This document shows positions 45,391 to 56,496 of a DNA stretch of 64,000 bases, in pieces. Numbering within the stretch: the first letter of the stretch is position 1; each line of letters starts with the position of its first letter. Below the pieces are notes generated by a model. The model was not told the DNA's origin, ran no database searches, and worked only from the letters and a program-made list of their open reading frames with translations. Origin of the DNA: Poa pratensis (taxonomy: Eukaryota; Streptophyta; Magnoliopsida; Poales; Poaceae); contig CAMZMU010000020.1 of NCBI GenBank assembly GCA_947311845.1, forward strand, positions 40,360,489 to 40,424,488, read 5' to 3'. Made by a program: the position numbers and the translations under genes.

Positions 45391-46041
45391 GAGCAAACCT
45401 GGCCAACGGGCCGGCACGGCACGGCCCAAGCACGTTTAGTGCTACGCGGGCCTGACACGGCACGGCCCGTGACGGCCCGTCTAGTAAGTGGGCCGTGCCG
45501 TGCCGGCACACGGGCCTCGCCTCAAGGCCCCAGCACGGCACACCAACTAAGTGGGCCGGCACGGGCCCGTTTAGAACTAATGGGCTTGCTTTGGCACGTG
45601 GCCTGTTTTAGCTATTTTGGCTAAATCTGTTTAATATGCAATCGATCTGTGTTCCTGACAAGAGCATATAGGTGGCGTAGTGGTTAGTCCAGGCAAAGCT
45701 AGCGAGCTGGAGCGTTGCGTCGCGTGTTCGAGCTCTGGCTTTCGCAAATTTTTACTCGTTTCGCTGACTAGCGAGGACGTATTAGGCTAGTTCTAGCGGG
45801 CATGCGATGCTGACCGTTAAACGGGCCGTGCCGGCCCACTTAGTTGGTGTGCCGTGCCCCAGGCCCCAGCACGGCCCCAGGCAGGCCGCGGGCTCAGCCT
45901 CCAGGCCCCAGCACGGCCCCAGGCAGGCCGCAGGCCGGGCACGGCCCGTTTAGCAGCGTGCCGTGCCAGGCCCTGACGGGCCGGGCATGCGTGCTTTCGT
46001 GCTGGCCCGCGAGCACGGGCCCAGATGGCCAGCTTTGCAAA
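45391..46041. mobile_element. GC-rich foldback element with inverted arms and a tRNA-like centre
   Basis: The inner arms are nearly exact inverted copies: left 'cggcacaccaactaagtggg' followed by ccggcacggg (about 45535-45570), right 'cccacttagttggtgtgccg' preceded by ccgtgccgg (about 45825-45856). The outer ends share 'gcaaacctggcc' / 'ggccagctttgc'. The right arm has an extra ~43-bp tandem repeat (about 45860-45935). Between the arms is a pol III A-box (tggcgtagtgg, 45673-45683) and a B-box-like site (gttcgagctc, 45726-45735) followed by a T run. No transposase was seen. Confidence 0.65.
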
Positions 46042-46171
46042 CGAGCCTGCCCACGGTCTGCGGACCCTCCTGGCCCAGCCCACGTTAAGGCCGAGACCCT
46101 AGAAAAGCTAGAACAGCCATTTCCACCCATCCCCGAAGTAACTGCGGCGAGAACCCAAACGAATCGAAGCC

Positions 46172-49100
46172 ATGGCATCTCGTCTGCTCGCGGCGGCTGC
46201 GTCCTCCTCCTCTTCCTCCCCCCTCGCCCGCCTCATCTCCAGCCGCCGCCTCGCTGGCGCCGCAGGTATGCTCGGATGCGTACGCGCGCCTTCTCCCCCC
46301 CTTCCCAGATCCGAGAATCGTGCACCCCGATTGTTTGGATCCGCTGGTTAGTTCGTGGATCTGTCATAGCCGGCTGTTGACCACGATTCGGTTGCGCGAA
46401 TGGTTTTCCTTGAGTGGGAGGTAGATAGCCTAGGGTCGATGTGTTCATCCGTTACCAAGGATATGCCGAGCGCCCTGTCCGCCAGAAATGAGAGCCCGTT
46501 TCCCTTTATAGTTTTGGTGCGCCGTGTCGTTGCGATTGATGTCTTACTTCTTATTGATTCGTCTTGTGTGCTTTAACAGATGGCCACGCCTCCACGAAGG
46601 TCAATATGTGGAAAGAGCCCATGAACCCGGGGAATTGGAAGGAAGAGCATGTGAGTTTTCCCCTCAGATTCTCCTCACCCACATTGCAGTAAACAGTATC
46701 GAGTTCTATATGTTCATCTTAGAAGGGCTTTCTACTTCATTGACCATTGTCATACAACAAGGGTAGGGAGGCATTTTATTAGTATATGCCCAATTTTCTT
46801 GAGATGCATTAGTAGCTCGACTGATAAATTAGGGTTGCTTGTATGTTTCAGTTCACGCAGATAGTATTTCCCACCTTCTTTTCATGCCATATGACGTATG
46901 CAATTCAATAAGACCACAAAATCTAACTCCAGAGATACAATCGGGCAGCATGGGAAATAATTTTTTCTTGCCTAATTCAGTAGGAAATAGGGAGGTCTTT
47001 TTTTCATCTGTTATACTAACACACGGTGGTTATAGTAGTTAGATCACTCTTGGTACTGTAACTTTGTGGATAGTTCATATATGTCTTAGTCGTGATTAAT
47101 TTAGAGTAATATAGCACTGTTCTGAGAAATCACTAGAGCCAAAGTTGTCATGGAATTTATTGGTGGGCTTAAGACAGACAAGCAGTCAAAATCTGCACAG
47201 AAACTGCAGTAGTTGGTTGGAGGTTCCAAGAGGTTAGGCATGTAGATGTGCAGGTTAAATAAAACTGTGTCTATTTTCTGTGGTCACTGAACAAAATATT
47301 TTCGCTTTCAGATCTCACGCTTATCCGCTGGGATCAAGTATTAGATGTTGCTGTGATTTGTTACAGGAAGACATCATGCAAGTGTTATTCTAAAACACAG
47401 CATTGAAATGTTCATATGAACTATCTAACCACATTCTGGAGATTTACGTGTTCACTTGATATATATCTTTTTTAGCTACAATGCTTCGTTCATCTTAGGA
47501 GGTTGTTAACAAACTCTATCTGCCTTTTCAATGAAAAGAAACGCAAAGCTTTTGCGTTTTCTCGAAAAAATGCTTCGTTCATCTGTACTGTACAGTAACT
47601 TGCTAGTGTCCTTGAACTTGTGGGTCAATTTGTCACAAACTTATTTCAAAAGCTCTCTATATCACTTTAAAAGTATCATGCTAACTGCTAAGTGTACACT
47701 AAATTGAAATGTAATTATTTTAATATAATCTGCATCGTGTCAGTAATTAGAGAACTGCCACAGGTTAGACCTTCTAGTTACATTTTAAGCAATTGCTGAC
47801 CAAAACCTTTTTTGTTATTCTTCATCCTTGCTGTACAATGTGAAATTCTTTGTGCGCTTCAATAGACTGCTCATTTTCCATTATCCTTTTCTCGTTTATG
47901 TACCTTTTGAGGAGGTACATTTCTTCAGCCATATCGTCATTTACCATGCAGTCGAGTTGGTGTTATTTATTTACAATGTCTGCTTTGCATTTTTGTTTCT
48001 GTGGCATCCTATCTCATTACTTTATGCACTTTGTTCTATCTTTCCAAATGTACATAAATACATGATTTTCAGTTAATCTGTTCTGTCTGTTGCCAACATG
48101 GACTTTTTTAATAGGGTTTTGGATTGTAATTCATATTTTCGTTCATGAATAGTTTTCTAAAAATTCTTATTTAGTATCTTGTTCCTTGTACAGTTTGTCA
48201 TCGCTAGCTTGGCCATGTGGGGTGGTCTCATTTATGGCGGACTAAAGCTGGTTGGTGGTGGTAAGAAGGAAGTTAAAACTGAGGTATTTATTTCTACTAA
48301 ACCATTGTCAATCTTTTGTATCATAGTTTTTCATAGTGCAAGAACATTTTAAGGATTATTCTGGTAGAGTTGGCCATACAGGCAGAAATACAACCATTTG
48401 GCGCTTTATATTCTCATGGGCTAACTGTGCATTCATTAGCATGGTGAGCAGATGTTCCTGCCGTAATGTTATCAGCAGATTTTGTTTTCTTTTGTCAAAT
48501 TGTTCTGATGCCAGCTTGTCTTGAACGCAAGAGTTACAAGGGTCCAATTAACTAAATAAGTAACATCCTTTCTTACTCTTGATGCGCTGCCAACAAAAAA
48601 ATTGTCTTTACTAGCAAAATACTTGGATGCGTCCCTTTGGCTTGAATGGTTGTGTTGCATTCATATTGCACAATCAGGTATCCTTGGGATGGATGGTCTG
48701 GTTGCATTGATTCTCACAATCATGTACTCATGTCCCTGTTTCAGGCTATAGGGAACATAGAATGATAGGATCATTCATATGAAAATCAAGTGATACTTAT
48801 TGGATACATGCCAGAGAAGTGTTTGTTGGAATCAATCAGTCTGAACCGTTTGTCTAATTGTTTCTTCAGCGGCTAGCGAATTAAGTTGGACCCTTGCAAA
48901 TTCAGCATTAGTCGATTAAACAATTTCACTTGCTCCCCTTTCTGTAACTCTCATACTCACCTTTACTCTTTCTATTGAACCACCAAGATATGTTATGTGC
49001 GCGAAACAATAATGAATTCATTTTACTTGTGTTTGGATTATGTTACTTTACTTATCATGTTGATTTCTAATTGTACATCGGCTTTTTGTACTTGTATATG

Positions 49101-50101
49101 TTTTCTACATTCGCGATGTGATTTTTTTGTGTGATATTGCACAATACATGCATTGCATTGCACAGACCCAATTGCTAGTTGTATGTAGTTTGATACTGTT
49201 TGGATACGATTGCAGTATGTCTGCCTTGTTCCCTAAACGTTTATGCCTATTGTTTTCAGTTAATTAAATCTAAGCTGTTAGGTCTTCTAAACCTGGAAGA
49301 CATGAAGCGTTGAATTCTTATGAAGATGATATGGTACAAGTAATAGTTTTGGGTAGTTTTTATACTGCTCAAACATGAATTTTACCATCCAGTAAACATT
49401 TTTCGCCTGAAATTTTCTTGAGCTGTCACATGCTCCCAACCTGTAGCACGCAGAGATAGAGAAAAACACATGGCGAGGAGAAGCCACTCATAAACCATAA
49501 TTACTTGATTTCCAAATGTCTCCGTACCTCTATACAATTATAATGCTTGCCTTTATCTGTGTGCTCTGCCTGCTTGCCTGGCATCCTGAGTTCCTGACCC
49601 ACGTCCAGAACAATGTGCATAATGTCTACGTTGATGGTTGGCACTGTCTTTTGGATTTTGTTATAATTATAAATTCTAGCTTCACATGTACTACATGTCA
49701 GCTGTTTAAGCCTGGGCCCTTTGTTATAAAAATCCAGACATGGATGTAACTTTAATTTAATGATGCCCTGACATTATACTAGGTGGGGAAAGCACCGAGT
49801 TCGTATCAACTGCCTTTGATCTAAAAGACGTGTGATGCTTGTTTATTCCATATATCATCTGTATTAGCTGCCAATCAATTTAAAGCTGTTCACAACCAGA
49901 GTTAGATTGCATTTTATTAGCTCGTGCACTCTTTGCATGGCTTATTCCTTTTACAGTTTATGGGATTTTTTTTAATCCAGTGCCATGTTTGTGTGTAACG
50001 ACCAGATATGGTTGCCATTTTGTCTATCAATCCGAATTTCACCTTACTCTTGTAATATTCTATTACAGGTGGCACCAGCGGGGCCAACGCCAGCGCATTA
50101 A
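46172..50101 (+). CDS. Small mitochondrial inner-membrane protein, 'fiber protein Fb15'-like (95 aa, four exons)
   Basis: Exons 46172-46265, 46580-46650, 48194-48283 and 50069-50101, all GT-AG; the first junction splits a codon (1+2) and the rest are phase 0. The N-terminus (MASRLLAAAASSSSSSPLA, then RLISSRRLAG) is a typical mitochondrial presequence: no acids, Ser/Ala/Arg-rich. Exon 2 has 'KVNMWKEPMNPGNWKEEH'. Exon 3 has one membrane segment ('FVIASLAMWGGLIYGGLKLV') then a basic tail (GGGKKEVKTE). Exon 4 ends 'VAPAGPTPAH'. I recall this family as plant 'Fb15' and as an accessory subunit of respiratory complex I (NDUFA3/B9 position); that role is from memory, not from the sequence. Length fits the family and all exons are intact. 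Intron 2 carries a small retroposon (47496-47568). Confidence 0.85.
47496..47568 (+). mobile_element. 73-bp severely 5'-truncated retroposon in an intron
   Basis: A 16-bp direct repeat (aatgcttcgttcatct) lies at 47480-47495 and 47569-47584. The insert ends in A-residues and carries the hairpin 'aaacgcaaag|cttttgcgttt' just before them, a form seen at the 3' end of grass L1-type LINEs. It sits in intron 2 of the Fb15-like gene. Confidence 0.85.
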
Positions 50102-50430
50102 GCATCAGGGATTTATTTTATGCCGCAACTGTATGTTTTTGTCTGCCTAAGTATGTTGTTGACGATAAATTGTGGCAACTGAGATGCAAGATTTTGAGGT
50201 GGGCAAGGTTTTGAGGAGCTGCACTACTCAGCCACCATAAATAATCTTAATGCAGTGTAACTTAATGTTTGTGGACGCTGCAAATCTTGTGTTTTATACC
50301 AGTTTACTGATTGGTGTCTTGTTGTTCTTGTTTCTTCATTAATCCACATTAATTTTCTCAAAAAGAAAGCACAGAAACCGATGATTCAAACTTGCTGGTT
50401 ACCGAGTTAGCTTTCACCGCAGCATGCCCA
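50102..50430 (+). other. 3' flank of the Fb15-like gene
   Basis: Probably its 3' untranslated region ('ataaataatctt' near 50237 could act in polyadenylation) followed by intergenic sequence. Confidence 0.45.
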
Positions 50431-52119
50431 CGTCACCGAATACTGTTCGCGTGAACAGTATTCGCACTTCTACAGTTCACGAGAAATTGCGGTGCAGTCC
50501 CACTATTTCCACTATTTGCACGTAGATGGACCTAACTGAAAATTGTAGACCTTGCAGGGGCCTAGCTGAAAACGCCACCACAACTCCCCCTTCTCCTTCC
50601 TCGCTTCCGCGCGCCGCCGAGCTCCCCCCGTCGCAGACGCTCGCCGCCGCCGCACTGCTCCCTGCCCAGATCGAAGGACACGGCGATCTTCCCCACCGCT
50701 CCCCCTTCCTCCTTGCCGATTATCGGCTGCCGGGACGTCCGATCGACGCCGGAATCATCGACGCCGCTCCCGCCGTCCGCCGCCACCATTTTGCTCGCCG
50801 CCGGCGAGCCTAGCGACCAAATGGTCCACCGCGCCGCTTCTCCTGCTCCCCTCCTCCTCTCGCGCCTCCGCGCAATCCCAGACCCACGCGCGTGCCCGTG
50901 CGCGAGCTCGGCAGTGCGGCAGCTCGCCGACGGCCAACGTCACAGTGTGACGTCATCGCGGGTCCCACTGTCAGCCTCCCATCTCCACAGACAATTCACA
51001 AAAAAAATGACGTGTGGGCCCTACATGTCATAGGTACCACAATTCCACCAGAATACTTAAATTGAAAAAAATCAAAACTTCTAATTAGTTATTCAGAAAA
51101 ATGTATACAAAATATCGACAAATTTCAAATTTAACATACTTCCAAACTCTCCACACAAAAAATACATTATCAAAAAAAAACCTCGAACACACCAATTTCG
51201 ACACGATAATATATTTGACTTTGTTATTCATAAAAAATGTACACAAAATATCGAAAAAAATTCAAATTTAACAAACTTCCAAACTCTCCACACAAAATAT
51301 GCATTAGACCAAAAAATAAAAAAAACCTCACACACAATTAAAAGAAAACAAACCTCACACACAATAATTTCGACACGATAATATTTGACTACATCAAACG
51401 AATTTGCGTCAAGATTATTTTTTTAAAAAAAAAAATTTACACATAAATTATATTCCTAACATGTTAGACCATTTTACTTAAACAATTTGCATAAAATAAA
51501 AAGTGTTCAAACAAACAACATTTTCGAACTTACCCGTCTGAAAAAATATAAATACATATCCGAACTATCAGAAAAAAATAAATACTGCCTATTTATGGCA
51601 AAAAACAAACATGTTTTCAAAACTCCAATTTAGTCAACATTTCAAGAACATACACATACACTTCCTCGAAATATATGAAGCTGAATTTATTAAATGCTCA
51701 AACAATGCAATTCCTCTAATTACAAACTAAATTGAACGTTTCAACTAACTAATTATTTGCACGCAGTCTACACAAATATATAAAAAAAAAAGATTTCCAA
51801 AGTTCTCACACAAGAGTTGCACAAGCATTCCGTCCTGAATAAAAAAAAATACCCAAAAAGAGTTCCAAATTTAACAAATTTTGAGACTGCCCCCACAAAA
51901 TTCTCACCACCAATGATTAACTTTCAAATTTGGATATTTCAAACTTCCAAATGTCTTCCAAAACTTTTGAACTAATTTCGGAATCTGAACAAATTTTAAC
52001 CACAATCTTTCTTTGCATTACAACGATTCTCAAATCTACATAATTTTTAAACGGCGCTGATTTCAAATTTGAATTCTACCACACGGGTGCGGCGGTGCCG
52101 CCGCACCAAATTTACCTAG
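50431..52119 (+). mobile_element. Probable Helitron; 3' end at 52119, 5' end not fixed
   Basis: The 3' terminus has a perfect 10-bp hairpin (ggtgcggcgg tg ccgccgcacc, 52086-52107), then eight bases, then CTAG at 52116-52119 followed by T. That is the Helitron 3' signature. The interior has a GC-rich gene-like stretch (50560-50960) and then ~1.1 kb of AT-rich sequence. Near the left is a 24-bp palindrome (50439-50462, aatactgttc arms). The left limit given here is a guess. Confidence 0.5.
51088..51390. repeat. Two diverged tandem copies of a ~134-bp AT-rich unit
   Basis: 'acttccaaactctccacaca' occurs near 51140 and 51277, and 'aatttcgacacgataatat' near 51192 and 51364, in the same order with small indels. 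Confidence 0.75.
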
Positions 52120-53038
52120 TAATTTATTGATGACCGACTTGTTATCTGAATTTGGCTGCCAGAAGCTGTCTATCCCTCATCTGCCATGACTGAGAGTAGG
52201 TCCGGAGGCGAGATTGATTGGTTCTGTCTCGGACGCACGTACCAGCGCTGGCGGCAGGCCTAAAGAAATGTGGTGGATTATCTAGCCAACTCGTGACGAA
52301 CATTAGGGGGCGTGTTTGGTTTCGTGGAGGGACTCGTTTTGGCTGTTCAATGTAAGTTTTGGCCCGTTTGGTTGCTTGGCTGCAACAACCTTAAAGCATC
52401 CTAGGGTCAAGCATTGGAGGAGCGACCGATTTGGCCGTTTCCGTTGAGCCAGGTCCCGGGTAGGGAAAAGGTGCACGTGTGGGGCAGGGGCGCGTGACGG
52501 CGGGAGACTCCTCGTCCCTTCGGGAACATGCGCCATAAATCCTTTCACCGCTCTTTCTTCCCACTCACTCCACTTCGTCCTCTTCTCTCACTTCTACCCC
52601 TTGCCGCCGGTGAGTGCGGTGCTCCGTCGCCAGCATCTTTGGCGGCGGTGCAAGGCCGGTCATCGGCACTTCGTCTTCGATATCCAAGATCTGCATGGCT
52701 TCAGCGACGGCGTTGCATCCTCACCTTCTTCGATGGCTTCTCTAATGGCGGTAAGATCATCTGCTCCCACATTGTCCACCGTTTGTGATGTAGCCCAACC
52801 TAGGACCATCACCATGTCAAGCACTCCAACATACCACAAGTCACCATGGACTTCAAAGGTGAACTCATTCCTCTTAGATAACTCAACTCCCACCCTTTTG
52901 AATGGTATGCTACTTGACCATCGTCCCCGTTGCTTTACTAGGTATGACATGACGAGTACATGTACACGGGAGGATGATCAAGGTGCAAGAGGAATGACGT
53001 CCGACAAGACGGTGGTCTGGAAGAGAAGGAAGAAGAGG

Positions 53039-53750
53039 TGCTGAAGGATGGCCGGTACTACCGGCCACATCGCCCCGGTACTACCGCCGAAGCGCCAGGA
53101 GCTACTGGACTCGCTGCCGCTCTAAGCGGTACTACCGGAAATATATCCGGTACTACCGGACGTCCGCACGTCCGGTACTACCGGGCCATATCCGCCGGTA
53201 GTACCGGCCCTACGCGAGCCTGCGCGCAGATCTGGGCTTTGACCCATGTATTCCCTTTCCCTTTGCCCTTTGGGCCTAGACTATAAATAGACACCCCTTT
53301 GGTCAGATCTAGGATAGACTATGTTTTGAGATTAGAGTAGAGCTAGGCTCCCCACCTCAAGACGGTCTCCTTCCTCCCCTTGCGGGGATGGTTCCTCCCC
53401 TTTTGGAGAAGATTCCTTCGTGGATTCAAGACCTCTACTTGTAGTTTGACTACTAGCCAATCTTTCATCTTCGGGTGACTTTATTGGAGCGGTTCGGTTG
53501 ACCGTTGGAGAAACAACCATCCGAGATCCCTTTTTGTATCTACTTGCCGATCTCTCCACCTTCGTGTGGATTCTATTGGGCCGGTTGGACCGACCGGTAA
53601 GGGAAACGGTTCTTGTATCTTGTGCGTGTTCTTGTGTTCTTGGCGTTCTTCCTCGTGTTCTTCGTGTTCCTCGTGTTCTTGCGTGCGTTCGTCCACATCC
53701 CCCGTCAATCCGTGAAGATCGGGCCACCCTAGTAGTCTCGTACTACACCA
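53039..53750 (+). repeat. LTR (about 712 bp) with short piece of upstream internal sequence
   Basis: A purine tract (ggaagagaaggaagaagagg, 53019-53038) is followed by TGCTGAAGG. The region contains repeated 'ggtactaccgg' motifs, a TATA box CTATAAATAG at 53281-53290 and a likely end TACTACACCA at 53750. This is the layout of a 3' or solo LTR. About 230 bases upstream (52806-53038) read as the end of an internal region. No second LTR was seen. Confidence 0.55.
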
Positions 53751-54592
53751 GTTTGTAGGCTAGATCTGTAAATCGAAGTCGATTATGCGGCATAGTATGA
53801 CATGCACCGTAGATCTGCATGTTTCTAGGGTTCGATCTGCGTTTAGGGTTAGATGTTCTGATCATGAGTGTCAGTTTGGTCTACGATTTGGGTTTTTCAT
53901 GTCTGTTGCTACATGTATTAGTGACCATGTTCTTGATGCGGACCGATGATGATGAACACTAGAGCAGATGTGTCTTAAGGATGTGGGGCTCCGCTCCGAA
54001 AATAATGTCACCTGTTGTGTGCATTGGTTTTGGCACGGTGCCCCGACCCCTACAAACTCTGCGTCATATTCCTAACTGAGTCCAAGCATAAATCTCATAG
54101 ATCTACTGTTTTATGTGCTTTATCTTGATGCGGGCCGATGATTAAACTAGGTCAGGAGAATTGCACGGAGATTGTCTTCAGAACATGGGGGTAAATACAA
54201 GCTCAAGGCTTGTACTGCCACTTCGTTCTTGTAGACACTCTTTTTGCCCATTCATGGCTCTGATGTACGGGGCTTCAATTACACTAGTTCGCATTCGAGA
54301 GGTGTCTTTTAGTATCCGTTGTTGTGCAAAATTGTGTGTATTTGTGTATGATATCATCTTTTGAGTGTTGCATGGTACATGTGCCATTGATGATGGTGTT
54401 CGAATTGTGAGGCTATTGTACCACTGTCACCACAAGGAAGCCACCAAAATCAAGAATCAGGCATAACTGATTGTGTCTTTTACTTGCTTTTGTTGGTTGT
54501 CATGTGGTGCACTGCATACTTGTCTACGCCTTCTGATTTCTGAACTTAACCGAGGCATCCATTTTACGTTCAGTGTTGCATTGTTGACTACA

Positions 54593-54739
54593 ATGGTCAA
54601 GCTGCCATTAACAATGGCTGGGCACCATTTGAAGCGCAATGTCTACAGGGTGACCATCTTCGATGTCGATGGCACAGAGATCGTTAAGAAGTACGAAGCG
54701 CATCCGATGAACTTGAAGCTGAAGCCAGCGGAGAACTAG
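54593..54739 (+). pseudogene. Gene fragment, possibly end of a B3 DNA-binding domain
   Basis: A frame ending TAG at 54737-54739 reads 'GHHLKRNVYRVTIFDVDGTE', then 'IVKKYEAHPMNLKLKPAEN'. A different frame just upstream reads 'GQAAINNGWAPF'. Together these resemble the 'W..F...L..GD...F.V.IFD..G.E' end of REM-type B3 domains, with a frameshift between. The similarity is weak. The position inside an element with inverted ends suggests capture. Confidence 0.3.
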
Positions 54740-55185
54740 TGATGCTGTCCCTCTGTCTCTCTCCTAAACTAGTGTTTGCGGTCCGTATGTCTGTGTCGTG
54801 AACCTGCTAGGTACTATGCCTTGCTATGTTCGTTTGTGATCGTGTTTATGACTGTTGCCTAATTAGCTAATTATCATATGCCCTTTTGTGTTAGTCTATG
54901 TTTTAATAGGTCTGTGTGATGGTAATCTCACCACTCGAAGTAGTGGTGAGAGTACGTGTGTGCATGCACATAACCAAACAGCGGGTTTTTGCATGTGTTT
55001 TGCTCAAACAGGTGACAAAACAGCGGGGCTTAGGAAATTGGCTGGTGCGACACGGGCCTGGCTACATCTTTGTGGGCAACCAAATGGGCCGCAGAACGTG
55101 ACTTTCCCCTCGTTTTTTCCAGGGCCAGACCCTGCTGGACCACGGATGCAAAGTGACCAAAATGACTGCAGGTAACCAAACACCC

Positions 55186-56181
55186 CCAGACGTTCTTTCA
55201 TAGGCATCATGCATGAGTTGAAAGACCAACATCTAAACAATTAATTACTGATGTAGTAACAGTTCAACTTTAAATGATCGGCATGTTGAATGATAAGCCC
55301 TCAAGCGGTCAAGATCATGCATTTTGCAGATTCATGTCCTAGGAGCCCAATTGTCCAAGCGGAATCCACGTGCAATCAAGCGCGTCGAAAATGTTGGCTC
55401 AGATTTAGGGAGTGTTTGGAAACCTTTGCCTCTGTGAATCTTCAAATCCGCCTCCCAATTCCGGAATATTGTTCCAATATGGACCCTAAAAGGTTCGGGA
55501 CAGCTTATATTTTTTGGCTTTGCCACCCGTCATAGTCGTCTTCCTCAAATCAGCACCGACGGCCTAAGAAACACATAGAGCCACCTCGCAGCCATTTGTT
55601 CAAGGTTGAGAACATCGACGAGGCGCCTCCACTCCTCCCTGTGAAACTCCCTCTCCACCGTCTCCCAAGAGCTCTATGTCTCGGCCAACGCCTTTCTGAA
55701 CTTGATGTTTACCCTCTTTGCCCTCAGCTTGGATCACCTCTCGTCTTGTTGGGTACGACAAGGGATGCTTTTCCGGTTCGCCGCGAAGCAGCTACTGCAC
55801 AACTTCTCCCCTTACCTGCAGTAGGCTGCAATCCACAATTCGAAAGGACTTCCGCCCCACCTTCGACAAAGTGGATTGTTCTCGACATCAAGAAGGTTAC
55901 ACGAGCTTGACACGCTCCAGCTGCGTGGCGGGCCCTTGCTGAAACCGCTCACCGACAGGAGGGAAGAGGGACGCTGCATGAGGGACCGATGGATGGCGGC
56001 GAAATACTAGGGACAGTGCGTTGAATCGAGCAGTGGAAGTGGAGCCACGGTTCCTGTTTCGGGAGGTGGAGGATGGGAGAGAATGTGAGAGAGGAGAGAG
56101 AAGGCGCGTACCAGTTCGAGGTCTGGTGTCAGCAGTGTAATTCTCTCCAGCTCCTTATTTTTCAGTTTACGAGATCCCTGA
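55186..56181. other. Intergenic gap, no gene recognised
   Basis: Frames at 55290-55535 and 55596-55942 have no known domain. The region near 56090-56110 is GA-rich. Confidence 0.45.
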
Positions 56182-56493
56182 GGCTACGTTTGTTTCTAGA
56201 GTTTTTTTAGGGATTGGTGGGGATTATCCCGGTCAAACCCCCAAATCTCCACATATACCAAAACATCGTTTGTTTCTAGAGTATTGGATAGGTTTTATCC
56301 CCACCTTTCCCCACAAATCACCAAACTCTAGTTCATTTTTCTCAATCCCCTAGGGAATTCAATACACTACCCCTACCTAGTGGATTATCCCCACCAATCC
56401 CCTAGCGGATTGGGTGAAGTTTGGGGTTTCACCCAATACACTAGAGGATTATCCCCACCAATCCCTAAAAAAACTCTAGAAACAAACATAGCC
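56182..56493. mobile_element. Harbinger/Tourist-like MITE (312 bp) with ~50-bp inverted ends
   Basis: Left GGCTACGTTTGTTTCTAGAG, continuing through 'ggattggtggggattatcc'; the right end is the inverse with one mismatch in the first 20 bases. The 3-bp duplication TGA (56179-56181 and 56494-56496) fits the TNA target of PIF/Harbinger. Internal 'ccccaccaatccc' repeats add further pairing. Confidence 0.8.
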
Positions 56494-56496
56494 TGA

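Larger units (their letters stand above)
52306..55185. mobile_element. Composite element with inverted ends (about 2.9 kb)
   Basis: Left end GGGGGCGTGTTTGGTTTC, right end GTAACCAAACACCCCC; the reverse complement of the right end is nearly the left. Sub-terminal 'ggcccgtttggttgc' (left, ~52361) and its inverted 'gcaaccaaatgggcc' (right, ~55075) extend the match. The target duplication is unclear, so the superfamily (Harbinger or hAT) is open. Inside lie a GC-rich leader-like region, an LTR fragment (53039-53750) and a gene-like piece (54593-54739). Confidence 0.45.

Noticed and set aside
45665..45745. tRNA gene
   Set aside because: A- and B-box-like sites exist, but the ends cannot pair into an acceptor stem and no normal anticodon arm is apparent.
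50526..51033. Plus-strand 95- and 106-codon frames
   Set aside because: Low-complexity Pro/Ala/Ser-rich translations of GC-rich DNA, overlapping in several frames on both strands.
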